Shown here: positions 16,008-23,599 of the stretch, piece after piece
Numbering within the stretch: position 1 is the first letter of the stretch
How the letters are laid out: the number at the start of each line of letters is the position of its first letter
Origin: Parerythrobacter lacustris
GTDB taxonomy: Bacteria > Pseudomonadota > Alphaproteobacteria > Sphingomonadales > Sphingomonadaceae
DNA length: 64,000 nucleotides
Assembly (NCBI RefSeq): GCF_024626475.1
Contig: NZ_JANKHH010000001.1
Span: 186,001-250,000 of the forward strand
Reading direction: 5' to 3'
The notes under the pieces: generated by a model
The model's input: the letters and a program-made list of their open reading frames with translations, nothing else
The model's database searches: none
Told to the model about the DNA's origin: nothing
Position numbers and translations under genes: made by a program

Positions 16008-17839
16008 ATCAGCCTCGCCGCCATCAGGCCGCGCAAGGCATTGCCGAGCAGGAACCCTTGCGCCAGATCGTCGAGCGTCAGATCGGCCTCCTCCGCCTTC
16101 TCGCTATCGAGCAGCGACTGCCGCAATACGCCGGGGAGCAGGCCCAGCGCCAAGCGCGGGGTCAGCAGTTTCCCGTCACGCTCGACGAAGATCGAAGTCC
16201 AGCTTCCCTCGGTCAGCAGACCGTCTTCGCGCACCAGCAGCGCCTCCTGCGCGCCGGCCTGCTCGGCCACCTCCAGCGCCTCGCGGTAGAAGCCGCGATC
16301 GGTGGTCTTGTGGCGCAGCCGCCAGTCGCCCGGATCGACCGGTAGCGGCAGCGCGATGCAGTCGAGCGGTGCTTTGCGCGGCGGTGGCAGGTCCGAGGTC
16401 GTCAGCGAGGTCGCCCCACTGCGCGCGGCCATCAGGCGGACTTTCGCCGGGCGCTCGAGCTCGAAACACAGCGCGTGGATGCGGTTGCGGGTAGCGTGGC
16501 GGTCGAAGGAGAACCCGAGTTCTGCTGCGCTCGCCTTGATCCGTTCGAGATGAAGGTCGAGCAGTGCGATGCCCGTTTCCGGGGTGAAGCGCATGGTCTC
16601 GATCAGGTCGAACTGCGCGGTGGCAAGGCCGGGTCCGGATTTGCGCGCGAAACTGCCCTTGAGCAGGCACTCGCGCCACTCGGACTCGATGTCGCTGTCG
16701 GCGACGATGGCCGAGCCGACGCCCAGCACGGCGGTGCCGCGCTCGTTCTCGACCGGCGTCAGCCTGAGCGTCCGTATCGCGACATTGAACGCGGCATCGC
16801 CGCTGCCATCGATCCGCCCGATCGCGCCGCAATAGGGGCCGCGCGCGTCGCGCTCAACCGCGTCGATCAACTCCATCGCCCGGATCTTCGGCGCGCCGGT
16901 GATCGAGCCGCAAGGGAAGATCGTCCGCACCAGGTCGATCGCGCCCATCCCGTCCCGCAATTGCGCGCGGACGGTGGAGACCATCTGGTGCACCGTGGGA
17001 TAGCTCTCGATCGCGAAAGGCGCGTCGACCCGCACGCTGCCCGCTTCGGCTACCCGGCTCAGGTCGTTGCGCATCAGATCGACGATCATCAGGTTCTCGG
17101 CCTTGTCCTTGACCGAGGCGGCAAGATCGCGCGCCAGCGCTTCGTCCCTTGCAGCGTCATCGCTGCGCGGCCGGGTGCCCTTCATCGGCTTGGCCTTGGC
17201 CTCTGCGCCGCGCAGCGAGACAAACAGCTCGGGGCTAAGGCTCAGCAGCCAGTGCGATCCGTCGAACACCAGCCCGCCATAACCTGCCTGCGCCGTCGGG
17301 CGGAGCTGGCGGTAGAGCGCCACCGGATCGCCGCGATAGGAACCGGCGAGCGGGAAGGTGAGGTTGGCCTGGTATATGTCGCCCGCGCGGATCGCGTCCT
17401 GCATCCGGGCGAAGTCCCGCGCATATCCGCCGAACGACAGCTGGGGTTCGAGCGGACCGAGCGAGGCATGCCCTGCGCCCTCGGCGGTGAGCCAGTCCGC
17501 CGCTTCGGCAGGCGACAGCACCGTCTCCTCGTCGAACAGGCCGAGCCAGACAAGCGGGCCGCCTGCGCCGCTGCGATGGTCCGCCAGCCGCTTCAGTTTC
17601 GGCTCCAGCGCAAGCCCGGCTTCGTAGGCAATGTAGCCGGCGAGCGGCTTGCCGCTCTCGCGGCGCGCGGCATCGGCAGCGGCAAGCACCGCTTCGACTT
17701 CGTCCGGACGCCGCGCCACGAAGATCCGCGTCGGCGAACGGTAGAGATGCGCGTCCGCTGCGCCCGACGCCCGCGCATCGTCCAGCAGGACAAAGGGTTG
17801 CCGTGTGTCGGGTGCAGTCTCGGCCATCGCCCCCGCCAT
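16004..17839 (-). CDS. pabB: Fused aminodeoxychorismate synthase component I and aminodeoxychorismate lyase (PabB-PabC)
   Basis: A 611-residue bifunctional folate-pathway protein. Residues about 1-385 are the chorismate-binding domain (QANLTFPLAG, SPELFVSL, MKGTRPR, MIVDLMRNDLSRVAEAGSV, FPCGSITGAPKIRAMELID), which aminates chorismate with the PabA glutaminase. Residues about 410-611 form a class IV aminotransferase-like lyase domain (FDLIETMRFTPETGIALLDLHLERI, TDRGFYREALE, LTEGSWTSIFVE). The product is p-aminobenzoate. The ATG at 17839 is chosen; another in-frame ATG lies at 17827, and the open frame to 17926 runs toward the divergent gene. The fusion is common in alphaproteobacteria. Confidence 0.92.
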   Translation of the reverse strand: MAGAMAETAPDTRQPFVLLDDARASGAADAHLYRSPTRIFVARRPDEVEAVLAAADAARRESGKPLAGYIAYEAGLALEPKLKRLADHRSGAGGPLVWLGLFDEETVLSPAEAADWLTAEGAGHASLGPLEPQLSFGGYARDFARMQDAIRAGDIYQANLTFPLAGSYRGDPVALYRQLRPTAQAGYGGLVFDGSHWLLSLSPELFVSLRGAEAKAKPMKGTRPRSDDAARDEALARDLAASVKDKAENLMIVDLMRNDLSRVAEAGSVRVDAPFAIESYPTVHQMVSTVRAQLRDGMGAIDLVRTIFPCGSITGAPKIRAMELIDAVERDARGPYCGAIGRIDGSGDAAFNVAIRTLRLTPVENERGTAVLGVGSAIVADSDIESEWRECLLKGSFARKSGPGLATAQFDLIETMRFTPETGIALLDLHLERIKASAAELGFSFDRHATRNRIHALCFELERPAKVRLMAARSGATSLTTSDLPPPRKAPLDCIALPLPVDPGDWRLRHKTTDRGFYREALEVAEQAGAQEALLVREDGLLTEGSWTSIFVERDGKLLTPRLALGLLPGVLRQSLLDSEKAEEADLTLDDLAQGFLLGNALRGLMAARLI

Positions 17840-17928
17840 AATCGCTTTCGCTTCCAAGTCGAGTGCTTGACCGCACCGCTGCGGCTGGCCAGTGTCGTCT
17901 GCGGACAGGGATCGGAGCCACGACACAA

Positions 17929-19503
17929 ATGGGACAGATTTTTCTCGGCCTCGCGGCCAATGGCGAGAAGCAGTATCTCGACCTCGGCAAGGCCAATCGC
18001 CATGGCCTGATCGCGGGGGCGACCGGCACCGGCAAGACGGTGACGTTGCAGGGCCTCGCCGAGTGTTTCTCTGCCGCAGGCGTCCCGGTGTTTCTGGCCG
18101 ATGTGAAGGGCGATCTGGCGGGCATTGCCATGCCTGGATCGCCGACTTTCAAGCATGCCGACAAGCTCGAAAGCCGGGCGAAGGAACTGGGCAAGGACGA
18201 CTATGCCTATTCGGACAATCCGGCGGTGTTCTGGGATCTCTATGGCGAACAGGGCCATCCGATCCGCACCACCGTATCCGAAATGGGACCGCTTCTGCTG
18301 GCGCGCCTGCTCGATCTCAACGAGACGCAGGAGGGCGTGTTGCAGATCGTCTTCCGCCACGCCGATGAGAACGGGCTGCTGCTGCTCGACTTCGGTGACC
18401 TCCAATCGGTGCTGGCATGGGCGGCGGAGAACGCGAAGGAGCTGTCGGGGGTCTACGGCAACGTGACCAAGCCGACGGTCGGCACGATCCAGCGGCAGCT
18501 GCTGAGCTTCGAAAGCCAGGGGGCGGACCGGTTCTTCGGCGAGCCGGCGCTGGAGATCGACGATTTCCTCAAATGCGACGAGCAGGGGCGCGGTTACATC
18601 AACGTCCTCGCCGCCGACCAGTTGATGCGCAGCCCCAAGCTCTACGCCACTTTCCTGCTCTGGCTGCTGGCCGAACTGTTCGAATCGCTGCCCGAAGTCG
18701 GTGATCCCGACAAGCCGAAGCTGGTGTTCTTCTTCGACGAGGCGCACCTCTTGTTCGACGATGCACCCAAGGCGTTGCAGGACAAGATCGAACAGGTCGT
18801 GCGGCTGATCCGTTCGAAGGGCGTGGGGGTTTATTTCTGCACCCAAAACCCGATCGATATCCCGGAAGAGGTCGCAGGGCAGCTCGGCAACCGTGTCCAG
18901 CACGCGTTGCGCGCCTTCACCCCGCGCGACCAGCGCGCGATCAGGGCGGCGGCGGAAACCTTCCGGATCAACCCCGACCTCGATGTCGAGGCGGCGATCA
19001 CCGAACTGAAAGTGGGCGAGGCGCTGGTTTCGACGCTCGACGAGGATGGCGCGCCCACGATCGTCCAGCGGACACTGATCATGCCGCCGCGCAGCCGGCT
19101 CGGGCCGCTGACACCCAAGGAGCGCGCGATCATCCAGTCAGTCAGCCCGGTCGACGGGAAATACGACACGGCGGTCGACCGTGAGAGCGCGGAGGAAGTG
19201 CTTGCCGCCAAGGCCACTGACGCAGCGGTGACCGCCGAGGAAGTCGCCGCCAAGGGCACCGAGGAAGTGGCCAAGCGCCCGCGCAAGAGCACATCGCTGT
19301 GGGAGAAGGCGGGCAAGGCCGCCATGGGCGCCGCCGCAAGTTCCGCCGCAACCATCGTCGCCGCCAAGATCACCGGCCGCCGGTCGAGTGCCAACCCGAT
19401 GAAGACTGCGGCAACCTCGGCCGCCGGAACCATCGCAACCGAATTCGGCGGCGGCATCGCGGGCCGCTTCGTGCGCAACCTGATCGGTGGCTTGATGCGT
19501 TAA
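17929..19503 (+). CDS. HerA/YjgR-type ATPase (DUF853)
   Basis: A 524-residue protein of the helicase HerA-like C-terminal family. Walker A is GATGTGKTV at about residue 31, followed by [17 protein letters not shown]; Walker B is [13 protein letters not shown] and the sensor-like segment is [33 protein letters not shown]. The C-terminal about 100 residues are Ala-rich ([20 protein letters not shown]) and could contact membrane or DNA. YjgR-type proteins are poorly characterised. The ATG at 17929 has GGAG upstream and lies 89 bp from the divergent pabBC start. A hairpin-rich interval follows. Confidence 0.88.
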   Translation: MGQIFLGLAANGEKQYLDLGKANRHGLIAGATGTGKTVTLQGLAECFSAAGVPVFLADVKGDLAGIAMPGSPTFKHADKLESRAKELGKDDYAYSDNPAVFWDLYGEQGHPIRTTVSEMGPLLLARLLDLNETQEGVLQIVFRHADENGLLLLDFGDLQSVLAWAAENAKELSGVYGNVTKPTVGTIQRQLLSFESQGADRFFGEPALEIDDFLKCDEQGRGYINVLAADQLMRSPKLYATFLLWLLAELFESLPEVGDPDKPKLVFFFDEAHLLFDDAPKALQDKIEQVVRLIRSKGVGVYFCTQNPIDIPEEVAGQLGNRVQHALRAFTPRDQRAIRAAAETFRINPDLDVEAAITELKVGEALVSTLDEDGAPTIVQRTLIMPPRSRLGPLTPKERAIIQSVSPVDGKYDTAVDRESAEEVLAAKATDAAVTAEEVAAKGTEEVAKRPRKSTSLWEKAGKAAMGAAASSAATIVAAKITGRRSSANPMKTAATSAAGTIATEFGGGIAGRFVRNLIGGLMR

Positions 19504-19508
19504 AGTCT

Positions 19509-19527
19509 GTTTCAGTTTCACTGAAAC
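19509..19527. repeat. Short perfect hairpin after the HerA-like gene
   Basis: GTTTCAG (19509-19515) pairs with CTGAAAC (19521-19527), loop TTTCA, starting 5 bp past the stop. There is no T-run, so it is a poor intrinsic terminator, but it could stabilise the transcript 3' end. Confidence 0.4.
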
Positions 19528-19530
19528 GAC

Positions 19531-19613
19531 GCGGCACCGGCCCGCACCCCACCCGGCCACCCAATCAGGTTTACTCTGCGGATGGCCGGGTGGGGGGTGC
19601 GGGCCGGTGCCGC
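19531..19613. repeat. Long GC-rich inverted repeat between convergent genes
   Basis: A left arm of 29 bp (19531-19559) and a right arm of 31 bp (19583-19613) are reverse complements except for two extra G in the right arm. The 23-nt spacer is less GC-rich. The element fills most of the gap between the HerA-like ATPase and the histidine kinase genes. Its size fits a REP/MITE-type dispersed element or a bidirectional hairpin; no other copy is seen in this window. Confidence 0.7.
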
Positions 19614-19635
19614 TTCGACGCTTGTGGAAAAGACT

Positions 19636-21045
19636 CTAGCTGCTCGGCAGGCGGATTTCGGCGCGCAGGCCCCGCTCAGGCAGGTTCGTCAGGACCAGCT
19701 CACCGCCATGCTGCTCGGCGATCGCGCGGGCGAGCGTGAGCCCGAGGCCCGCGCCGCCGGTCGCGCGATTGCGCGAAGCCTCGCCGCGGGTGAACGGCTC
19801 GAGCATGTCGGCGATGCGGTCGGCGGGGATACCCGGCCCGATATCGTCGACCCGCAGGATTGCGCGGCCTTCGGTTTCGGTCAGGCTGACGCTGGCTTTG
19901 TCGCCATATCGCACCGCGTTCGAAATGAGGTTGCGCAACGCACGGCGCAGCCAGGTAACGTGGACAGGGCGGACGATGCGGGGCGCGTCGATCATGTGCA
20001 CCGGCTTGCCCCTGTCCTCGAACTCCTCGACCACCGATGCCACGAGCGCGGTAAGGTCGGTCGGCTCGGCCGGGCCGGTGGCCTTGCCGACGCGGGCGAG
20101 CGAGAGGATATCGTCGAGCGAACGGGTGATATCCTCGATCCCGGCCGCCATCTTGGCCCGCTCGCGTTCGTCCTCGACGCTCTCGATCCGCACCCGCAGC
20201 GCGGCGAGCGGAGTCTTGAGATCGTGCCCGATCGCGCCGAGCATCACGTCCTTCTCATCGATCAGGGCGGCGATCCGCGCTTCCATCGCGTTGTGCGCAG
20301 CGATCAGTCGCTGGATGTCGTCCGGGCCTTGCGCGGCGAGCGGCTCGCTTGCCTGCCGCGTCGCAGCGAACCGTTCGGTCCTCTCGGTCAGTACCGCGAG
20401 CGGCCGGGTGATCCGTCGCAACAGGAAGAACAGCGAGCTCACCAGCACGAGGAAGATGACGATCGTCTGGAACAGGATCGTGCGCATCACCCCGGTGGGT
20501 GCGACAGGTTCGGGTACCCGCGAAACCGCCCATTCGCCGGCCCCGTCGCGTCTGACCGCCGCCACCAGCATTTCGCGTTGTTGCAGTCCCTCGCTCGCGA
20601 CCCGCTCCCGCAGCCGGGGACGCCCCGCAATGAACGGATCATCGCCAATCCGGCGCTCGAGCACGAGCACCTCGCTTACCGGCACCCCTTGCGCCAGCAG
20701 CAGTTGCTGCAGCTCCGCTTCGCGCGCGGGATCGCGTCGGTCGCCGGAGAGCCTGGCGGGATTATCGACCCATTCGATCCGTAATGGCCGGGGCAGGCGT
20801 GGCCCGGCGGTCTGCCGCCGCAATCGGTCGCGGCGGTCCCGCCGCTCGGCAGTGGCGAGCTGGCTGCGATCGGGCTGTTCCGCCTGGCGCACCAGTTGGA
20901 GCGCGGCGACATTAAGCATTGCCGCGTCGCGCCGCGATTCGGCGGCACGGTACAGGAGCACAACCGAGACCGATTGAGCGACCAGCACGGCAACGGTTGC
21001 CGCCAGCAAGACCTGCCCGAGCAGGCTTTTGGGCCAGAGGCGCAT
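19636..21045 (-). CDS. Sensor histidine kinase (EnvZ-like)
   Basis: A 469-residue membrane kinase. The first helix is near the N-terminus (SLLGQVLLAATVAVLVAQSVSVVLLY), then a periplasmic region of about 140 residues and a second helix (ILFQTIVIFLVLVSSLFFLL). HAMP, HisKA with phospho-acceptor His in GAIGHDLKTPLAALRVRIE, and HATPase motifs (LRNLISNAVRYG, VDDIGPGIP, TGGAGLGLTLARAIAEQHGG) follow. The ATG at 21045 lies one base after the response regulator stop (TGACATG), so the genes are coupled. The longer TTG start at 21063 is less likely. The stimulus is unknown. Confidence 0.93.
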   Translation of the reverse strand: MRLWPKSLLGQVLLAATVAVLVAQSVSVVLLYRAAESRRDAAMLNVAALQLVRQAEQPDRSQLATAERRDRRDRLRRQTAGPRLPRPLRIEWVDNPARLSGDRRDPAREAELQQLLLAQGVPVSEVLVLERRIGDDPFIAGRPRLRERVASEGLQQREMLVAAVRRDGAGEWAVSRVPEPVAPTGVMRTILFQTIVIFLVLVSSLFFLLRRITRPLAVLTERTERFAATRQASEPLAAQGPDDIQRLIAAHNAMEARIAALIDEKDVMLGAIGHDLKTPLAALRVRIESVEDERERAKMAAGIEDITRSLDDILSLARVGKATGPAEPTDLTALVASVVEEFEDRGKPVHMIDAPRIVRPVHVTWLRRALRNLISNAVRYGDKASVSLTETEGRAILRVDDIGPGIPADRIADMLEPFTRGEASRNRATGGAGLGLTLARAIAEQHGGELVLTNLPERGLRAEIRLPSS

Positions 21046-21046
21046 G

Positions 21047-21781
21047 TCAGTCGCGCCCGCCAACCGGGCGGGTCACCTGCGCCGCGAAGCGGTAGCCGCC
21101 GCCGCGTACGGTCAGGATGAGCTCGGGATTGCGGCTGTCGGCTTCGATCTTGCGTCGCAACCGGCTGACCTGGTTGTCGACCGCGCGGTCGAACAGATGC
21201 GCCTCGCGCCCCTGCACCATGTCGAGCAGCTGGTCGCGGTCGAGCACCTGGCGCGGATGGTCGAGGAAGGCGCGTAACAGGCGGAACTCGGCGGTCGAAA
21301 TGGAAACCAGCACCCCCTCGGGATCGGTCAACCGGCGCTTGAGCGGGTCGAGCCGCCAGCCTTCGAACCCATAGGGTGCATCAGCATCGGGCTCGCTCGA
21401 AGCGCGCCCAGCGCGGCGCAAGACCGAGCGGATCCGGGCGACCAGTTCGCGGGGTTCGAAGGGTTTGGTAACGTAGTCGTCCGCCCCGATCTCGAGGCCG
21501 ACGATGCGGTCGGTTGGTTCGCCCCTTGCGGTCAGCAGGATGACCGGCAAGGCGCGCGTTTCGATCAGGTGGCGGCACAGCGACAATCCGTCTTCGCCCG
21601 GCATCATGATGTCGAGCAGGACGAGGTCGGGCTTCTCGGTGCGCAGATGGCTGCGTGCAACGGCTGCGCTCTCGGCCTCCTGCACGGCGAACCCCTGGCG
21701 GGTAAGATACTCCGCCAGAGGTTCGCGCAGGCTGGCTTCGTCGTCGACCAGCAGGAGGGAAATAGGCGCGGTGTCATTCAT
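21047..21781 (-). CDS. OmpR-family response regulator
   Basis: A 244-residue DNA-binding regulator. The receiver domain has the acidic pocket DDE (13-15), phosphorylated Asp57 in LVLLDIMMPGEDG, and the conserved Lys in DDYVTKPFEPRELVARIRSVLRR. The winged-helix domain follows (ISTAEFRLLRAFLDHPRQVLDRDQLL, DRAVDNQVSRLRRKIE, ILTVRGGGYRF). It is transcribed ahead of its kinase with one base between the genes. The target genes cannot be told from this window. Confidence 0.95.
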   Translation of the reverse strand: MNDTAPISLLLVDDEASLREPLAEYLTRQGFAVQEAESAAVARSHLRTEKPDLVLLDIMMPGEDGLSLCRHLIETRALPVILLTARGEPTDRIVGLEIGADDYVTKPFEPRELVARIRSVLRRAGRASSEPDADAPYGFEGWRLDPLKRRLTDPEGVLVSISTAEFRLLRAFLDHPRQVLDRDQLLDMVQGREAHLFDRAVDNQVSRLRRKIEADSRNPELILTVRGGGYRFAAQVTRPVGGRD

Positions 21782-21832
21782 CAGATCGTTGCCGCGCCTA
21801 GCCGTTGGCTCAACCGATGAGCAAGCAATGGC

Positions 21833-22537
21833 TTACCGAGCCTGCCTCGCGGCACGACGTTCGGTCCACGCAGCCTTGCGTTCCTCGGCGGTCACGCTGC
21901 CATCCGCATTGGCGTCCATTGCGGCGAAACGCTTGTCGGCCGCTGCGGTGAATTCGGCTTGCGAGATCGACTTGTCGCCATTGGTATCGGCCATCCGCAG
22001 CATGGCCATTGCGCCGCGCTGGCCACCGCGATGGCCGCGCATCTTGCGCTCGCCGCCTTCACGCGCCCCGGCTCGGTCACCGCGGCGCTCCATCCGCGCT
22101 TCCTGCACGGCGGCGAGCTCGGCCTGGCTCACACCGCCCGAGCCATCGGTGTCGAGCCGGGCTAAGCGTTCATCCGCGCGACCGGCGCGTCGTTCGCGCA
22201 TGGCTTCGCGGCGTTCCTGCATCCGCGCCTGACGCGCTTCGCGGGCCGCGGCCATTTCCGCCTGCGACAGTTCGCCGTCGTTGTTGGCATCGACCCGGTT
22301 GAAGCGTTCGGCCTGCCGCGCCTTGCGGTCGTCGGCATTGATCGCGCCGTCGTCGTTCACATCCATCCGGGCGAATATCCGTGCGACATGCGCCTTGTGC
22401 TCGGCCGAGGTCACTACGCCATCTCCGTCGGCATCGGCTCCGCCTTTGCCACCGGGGTCGCCGGGTGCGGCATAAACGGCACCTGCGCCAGCAAGAGCCA
22501 GCGCGGCGGCGGAAAGGGTGAGGGTCAGTTTTCGCAT
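21833..22537 (-). CDS. Exported EF-hand calcium-binding protein
   Basis: A 234-residue protein with signal LTLTLSAAALALAGAGAVYAA and six EF-hand loops: DADGDGVVTSAE, DVNDDGAINADD, DANNDGELSQAE, DTDGSGGVSQAE, DTNGDKSISQAE and DANADGSVTAEE. The linkers are Arg/Ala/Met-rich (MQERREAMRERRAGR). It probably binds Ca2+ in the periplasm; the partner is unknown. The ATG at 22537 has GGAGAGA upstream, immediately beside a small hairpin (22548-22565). It is next to the two-component genes, transcribed in the same direction, with a 51-bp gap. Confidence 0.9.
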   Translation of the reverse strand: MRKLTLTLSAAALALAGAGAVYAAPGDPGGKGGADADGDGVVTSAEHKAHVARIFARMDVNDDGAINADDRKARQAERFNRVDANNDGELSQAEMAAAREARQARMQERREAMRERRAGRADERLARLDTDGSGGVSQAELAAVQEARMERRGDRAGAREGGERKMRGHRGGQRGAMAMLRMADTNGDKSISQAEFTAAADKRFAAMDANADGSVTAEERKAAWTERRAARQAR

Positions 22538-22741
22538 GTTATCTCTCCAATCGAAATTCCGATTGAGCTGCGACGCCGCCTGCCTGGGGAGGGGGAGGAC
22601 TGGCAAGGCACCGCCGCAGCTCGTGATAACGCTCTAGCGAAGCAATGTCGCAACATTATCCCCGCCAGCTGGAAAATTGTCGCAGATTGTATCGGCCGGA
22701 CGGGGACGTTCATCCGCCCGAAATGCCTCAGCAGTGCGAAT

Positions 22742-23140
22742 TCAGCGCGGCCGGTGCTGTGTGCCTTCGCCCGCAGTGATAAAGATCGCGGTCGCCCGCT
22801 CGGCGACATCGGCAATATGCCACACGCCGCGCGGGTTGATTGCATATTCGCCTGTTTCGAGTTGCACGACCTTGCGCGTGCCGTCGGGAAATTCCTGCGT
22901 CAGCGCCATCGAGCCGTCGATGCAGATGACGACTTCCTCGCCCAGCGGATGCATTTCCCAGCCGGGCCAGTCCTCGGTAAAAGTGTACTGCGAGACGAGC
23001 CGCCCTTCGGCCCCGTCGCCCGGATGGCGCGCGCCATAGGCGTCGTACCATTCCATCCCGTCGAACGGGGGCTGGGGCACGGCAGTCGCGCCGAGCCCCA
23101 GATGCAGCCAATGCTCCGCCAGCTTGCGGGTCTCAGTCAT
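22742..23140 (-). CDS. Cupin-domain protein
   Basis: A 132-residue single-domain cupin. The fold is indicated by GWEMHPLGEEVVICIDGSMAL and QLETGEYAINPRGVWHIADV, with His and Glu in the usual metal-binding spacing, and AIFITAGEGTQHRPR at the end. Such proteins are often metal-dependent isomerases, dioxygenases or sugar-binding sensors; the reaction is not predictable. The start ATG overlaps the stop of the upstream VOC gene by 8 bp, so the two are translationally coupled and probably act on related compounds. Confidence 0.85.
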   Translation of the reverse strand: MTETRKLAEHWLHLGLGATAVPQPPFDGMEWYDAYGARHPGDGAEGRLVSQYTFTEDWPGWEMHPLGEEVVICIDGSMALTQEFPDGTRKVVQLETGEYAINPRGVWHIADVAERATAIFITAGEGTQHRPR

Positions 23141-23528
23141 CCCGAACCATGCAGAAGGCGTTGAGCTTGTTGCCCTCCCGGTCGCGGAAATAGCCGGCAT
23201 AGAAAGTATTGCCCTGCTCGTCCGGCTCGCCGCGCGGACCTGGTGCGCCTTCATCGCTGCCACCATTGGCGAGCGCGGTGTCGTAGATGCGCTGGACGTG
23301 ATCCGGGTCCTTCGCCTGCAGCGCGACCATCACGCCATTGCCGACCGTCGCCGCATTGCCGTCGAACGGCTGGGTCAGGCCGATGCCGGCCCCGCCATCC
23401 CATGCGCCCCAAGCGATGAAAGTGTCGAAATCCATCATCCGCCCGACACCCATTTCCTTGGCGATGGCGTCATAAAACGGGGCATTGGCCGCTAGGTCGT
23501 TGGTCCCCAGCGTAACATATCCGATCAT
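23133..23528 (-). CDS. VOC-family (glyoxalase/bleomycin-resistance fold) protein
   Basis: A 131-residue protein with the single-module VOC layout: MIGYVTLGTNDLAANAPFYDAIAKEMG, a middle strand with GIGLTQPFDG, and the C-terminal FYAGYFRDREGNKLNAFCM. VOC proteins use a divalent metal for isomerase, dioxygenase or resistance functions. The ATG at 23528 is chosen because GGGAG lies 7 nt ahead; the ATG at 23534 is too close to it. A LexA-type direct repeat lies 35 bp upstream. First gene of a pair with the cupin. Confidence 0.85.
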   Translation of the reverse strand: MIGYVTLGTNDLAANAPFYDAIAKEMGVGRMMDFDTFIAWGAWDGGAGIGLTQPFDGNAATVGNGVMVALQAKDPDHVQRIYDTALANGGSDEGAPGPRGEPDEQGNTFYAGYFRDREGNKLNAFCMVRDD

Positions 23529-23562
23529 GTGCATTCTCCCTGCCGCGACTCGCGATCGGTAG

Positions 23563-23577
23563 GAACATTACCGGAAC
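23563..23577 (-). promoter_or_regulatory. Possible alphaproteobacterial LexA box, GAAC-N7-GAAC
   Basis: GAAC (23563-23566), ATTACCG, GAAC (23574-23577) reads GTTC-N7-GTTC on the minus strand, the consensus known for alphaproteobacterial LexA. It lies 35 bp upstream of the VOC-cupin operon start. A third GAAC follows at 23586. With eight fixed bases, about one such match is expected by chance in a window this size. Confidence 0.35.
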
Positions 23578-23599
23578 ACGTTCACCGGAACAAGCACGA

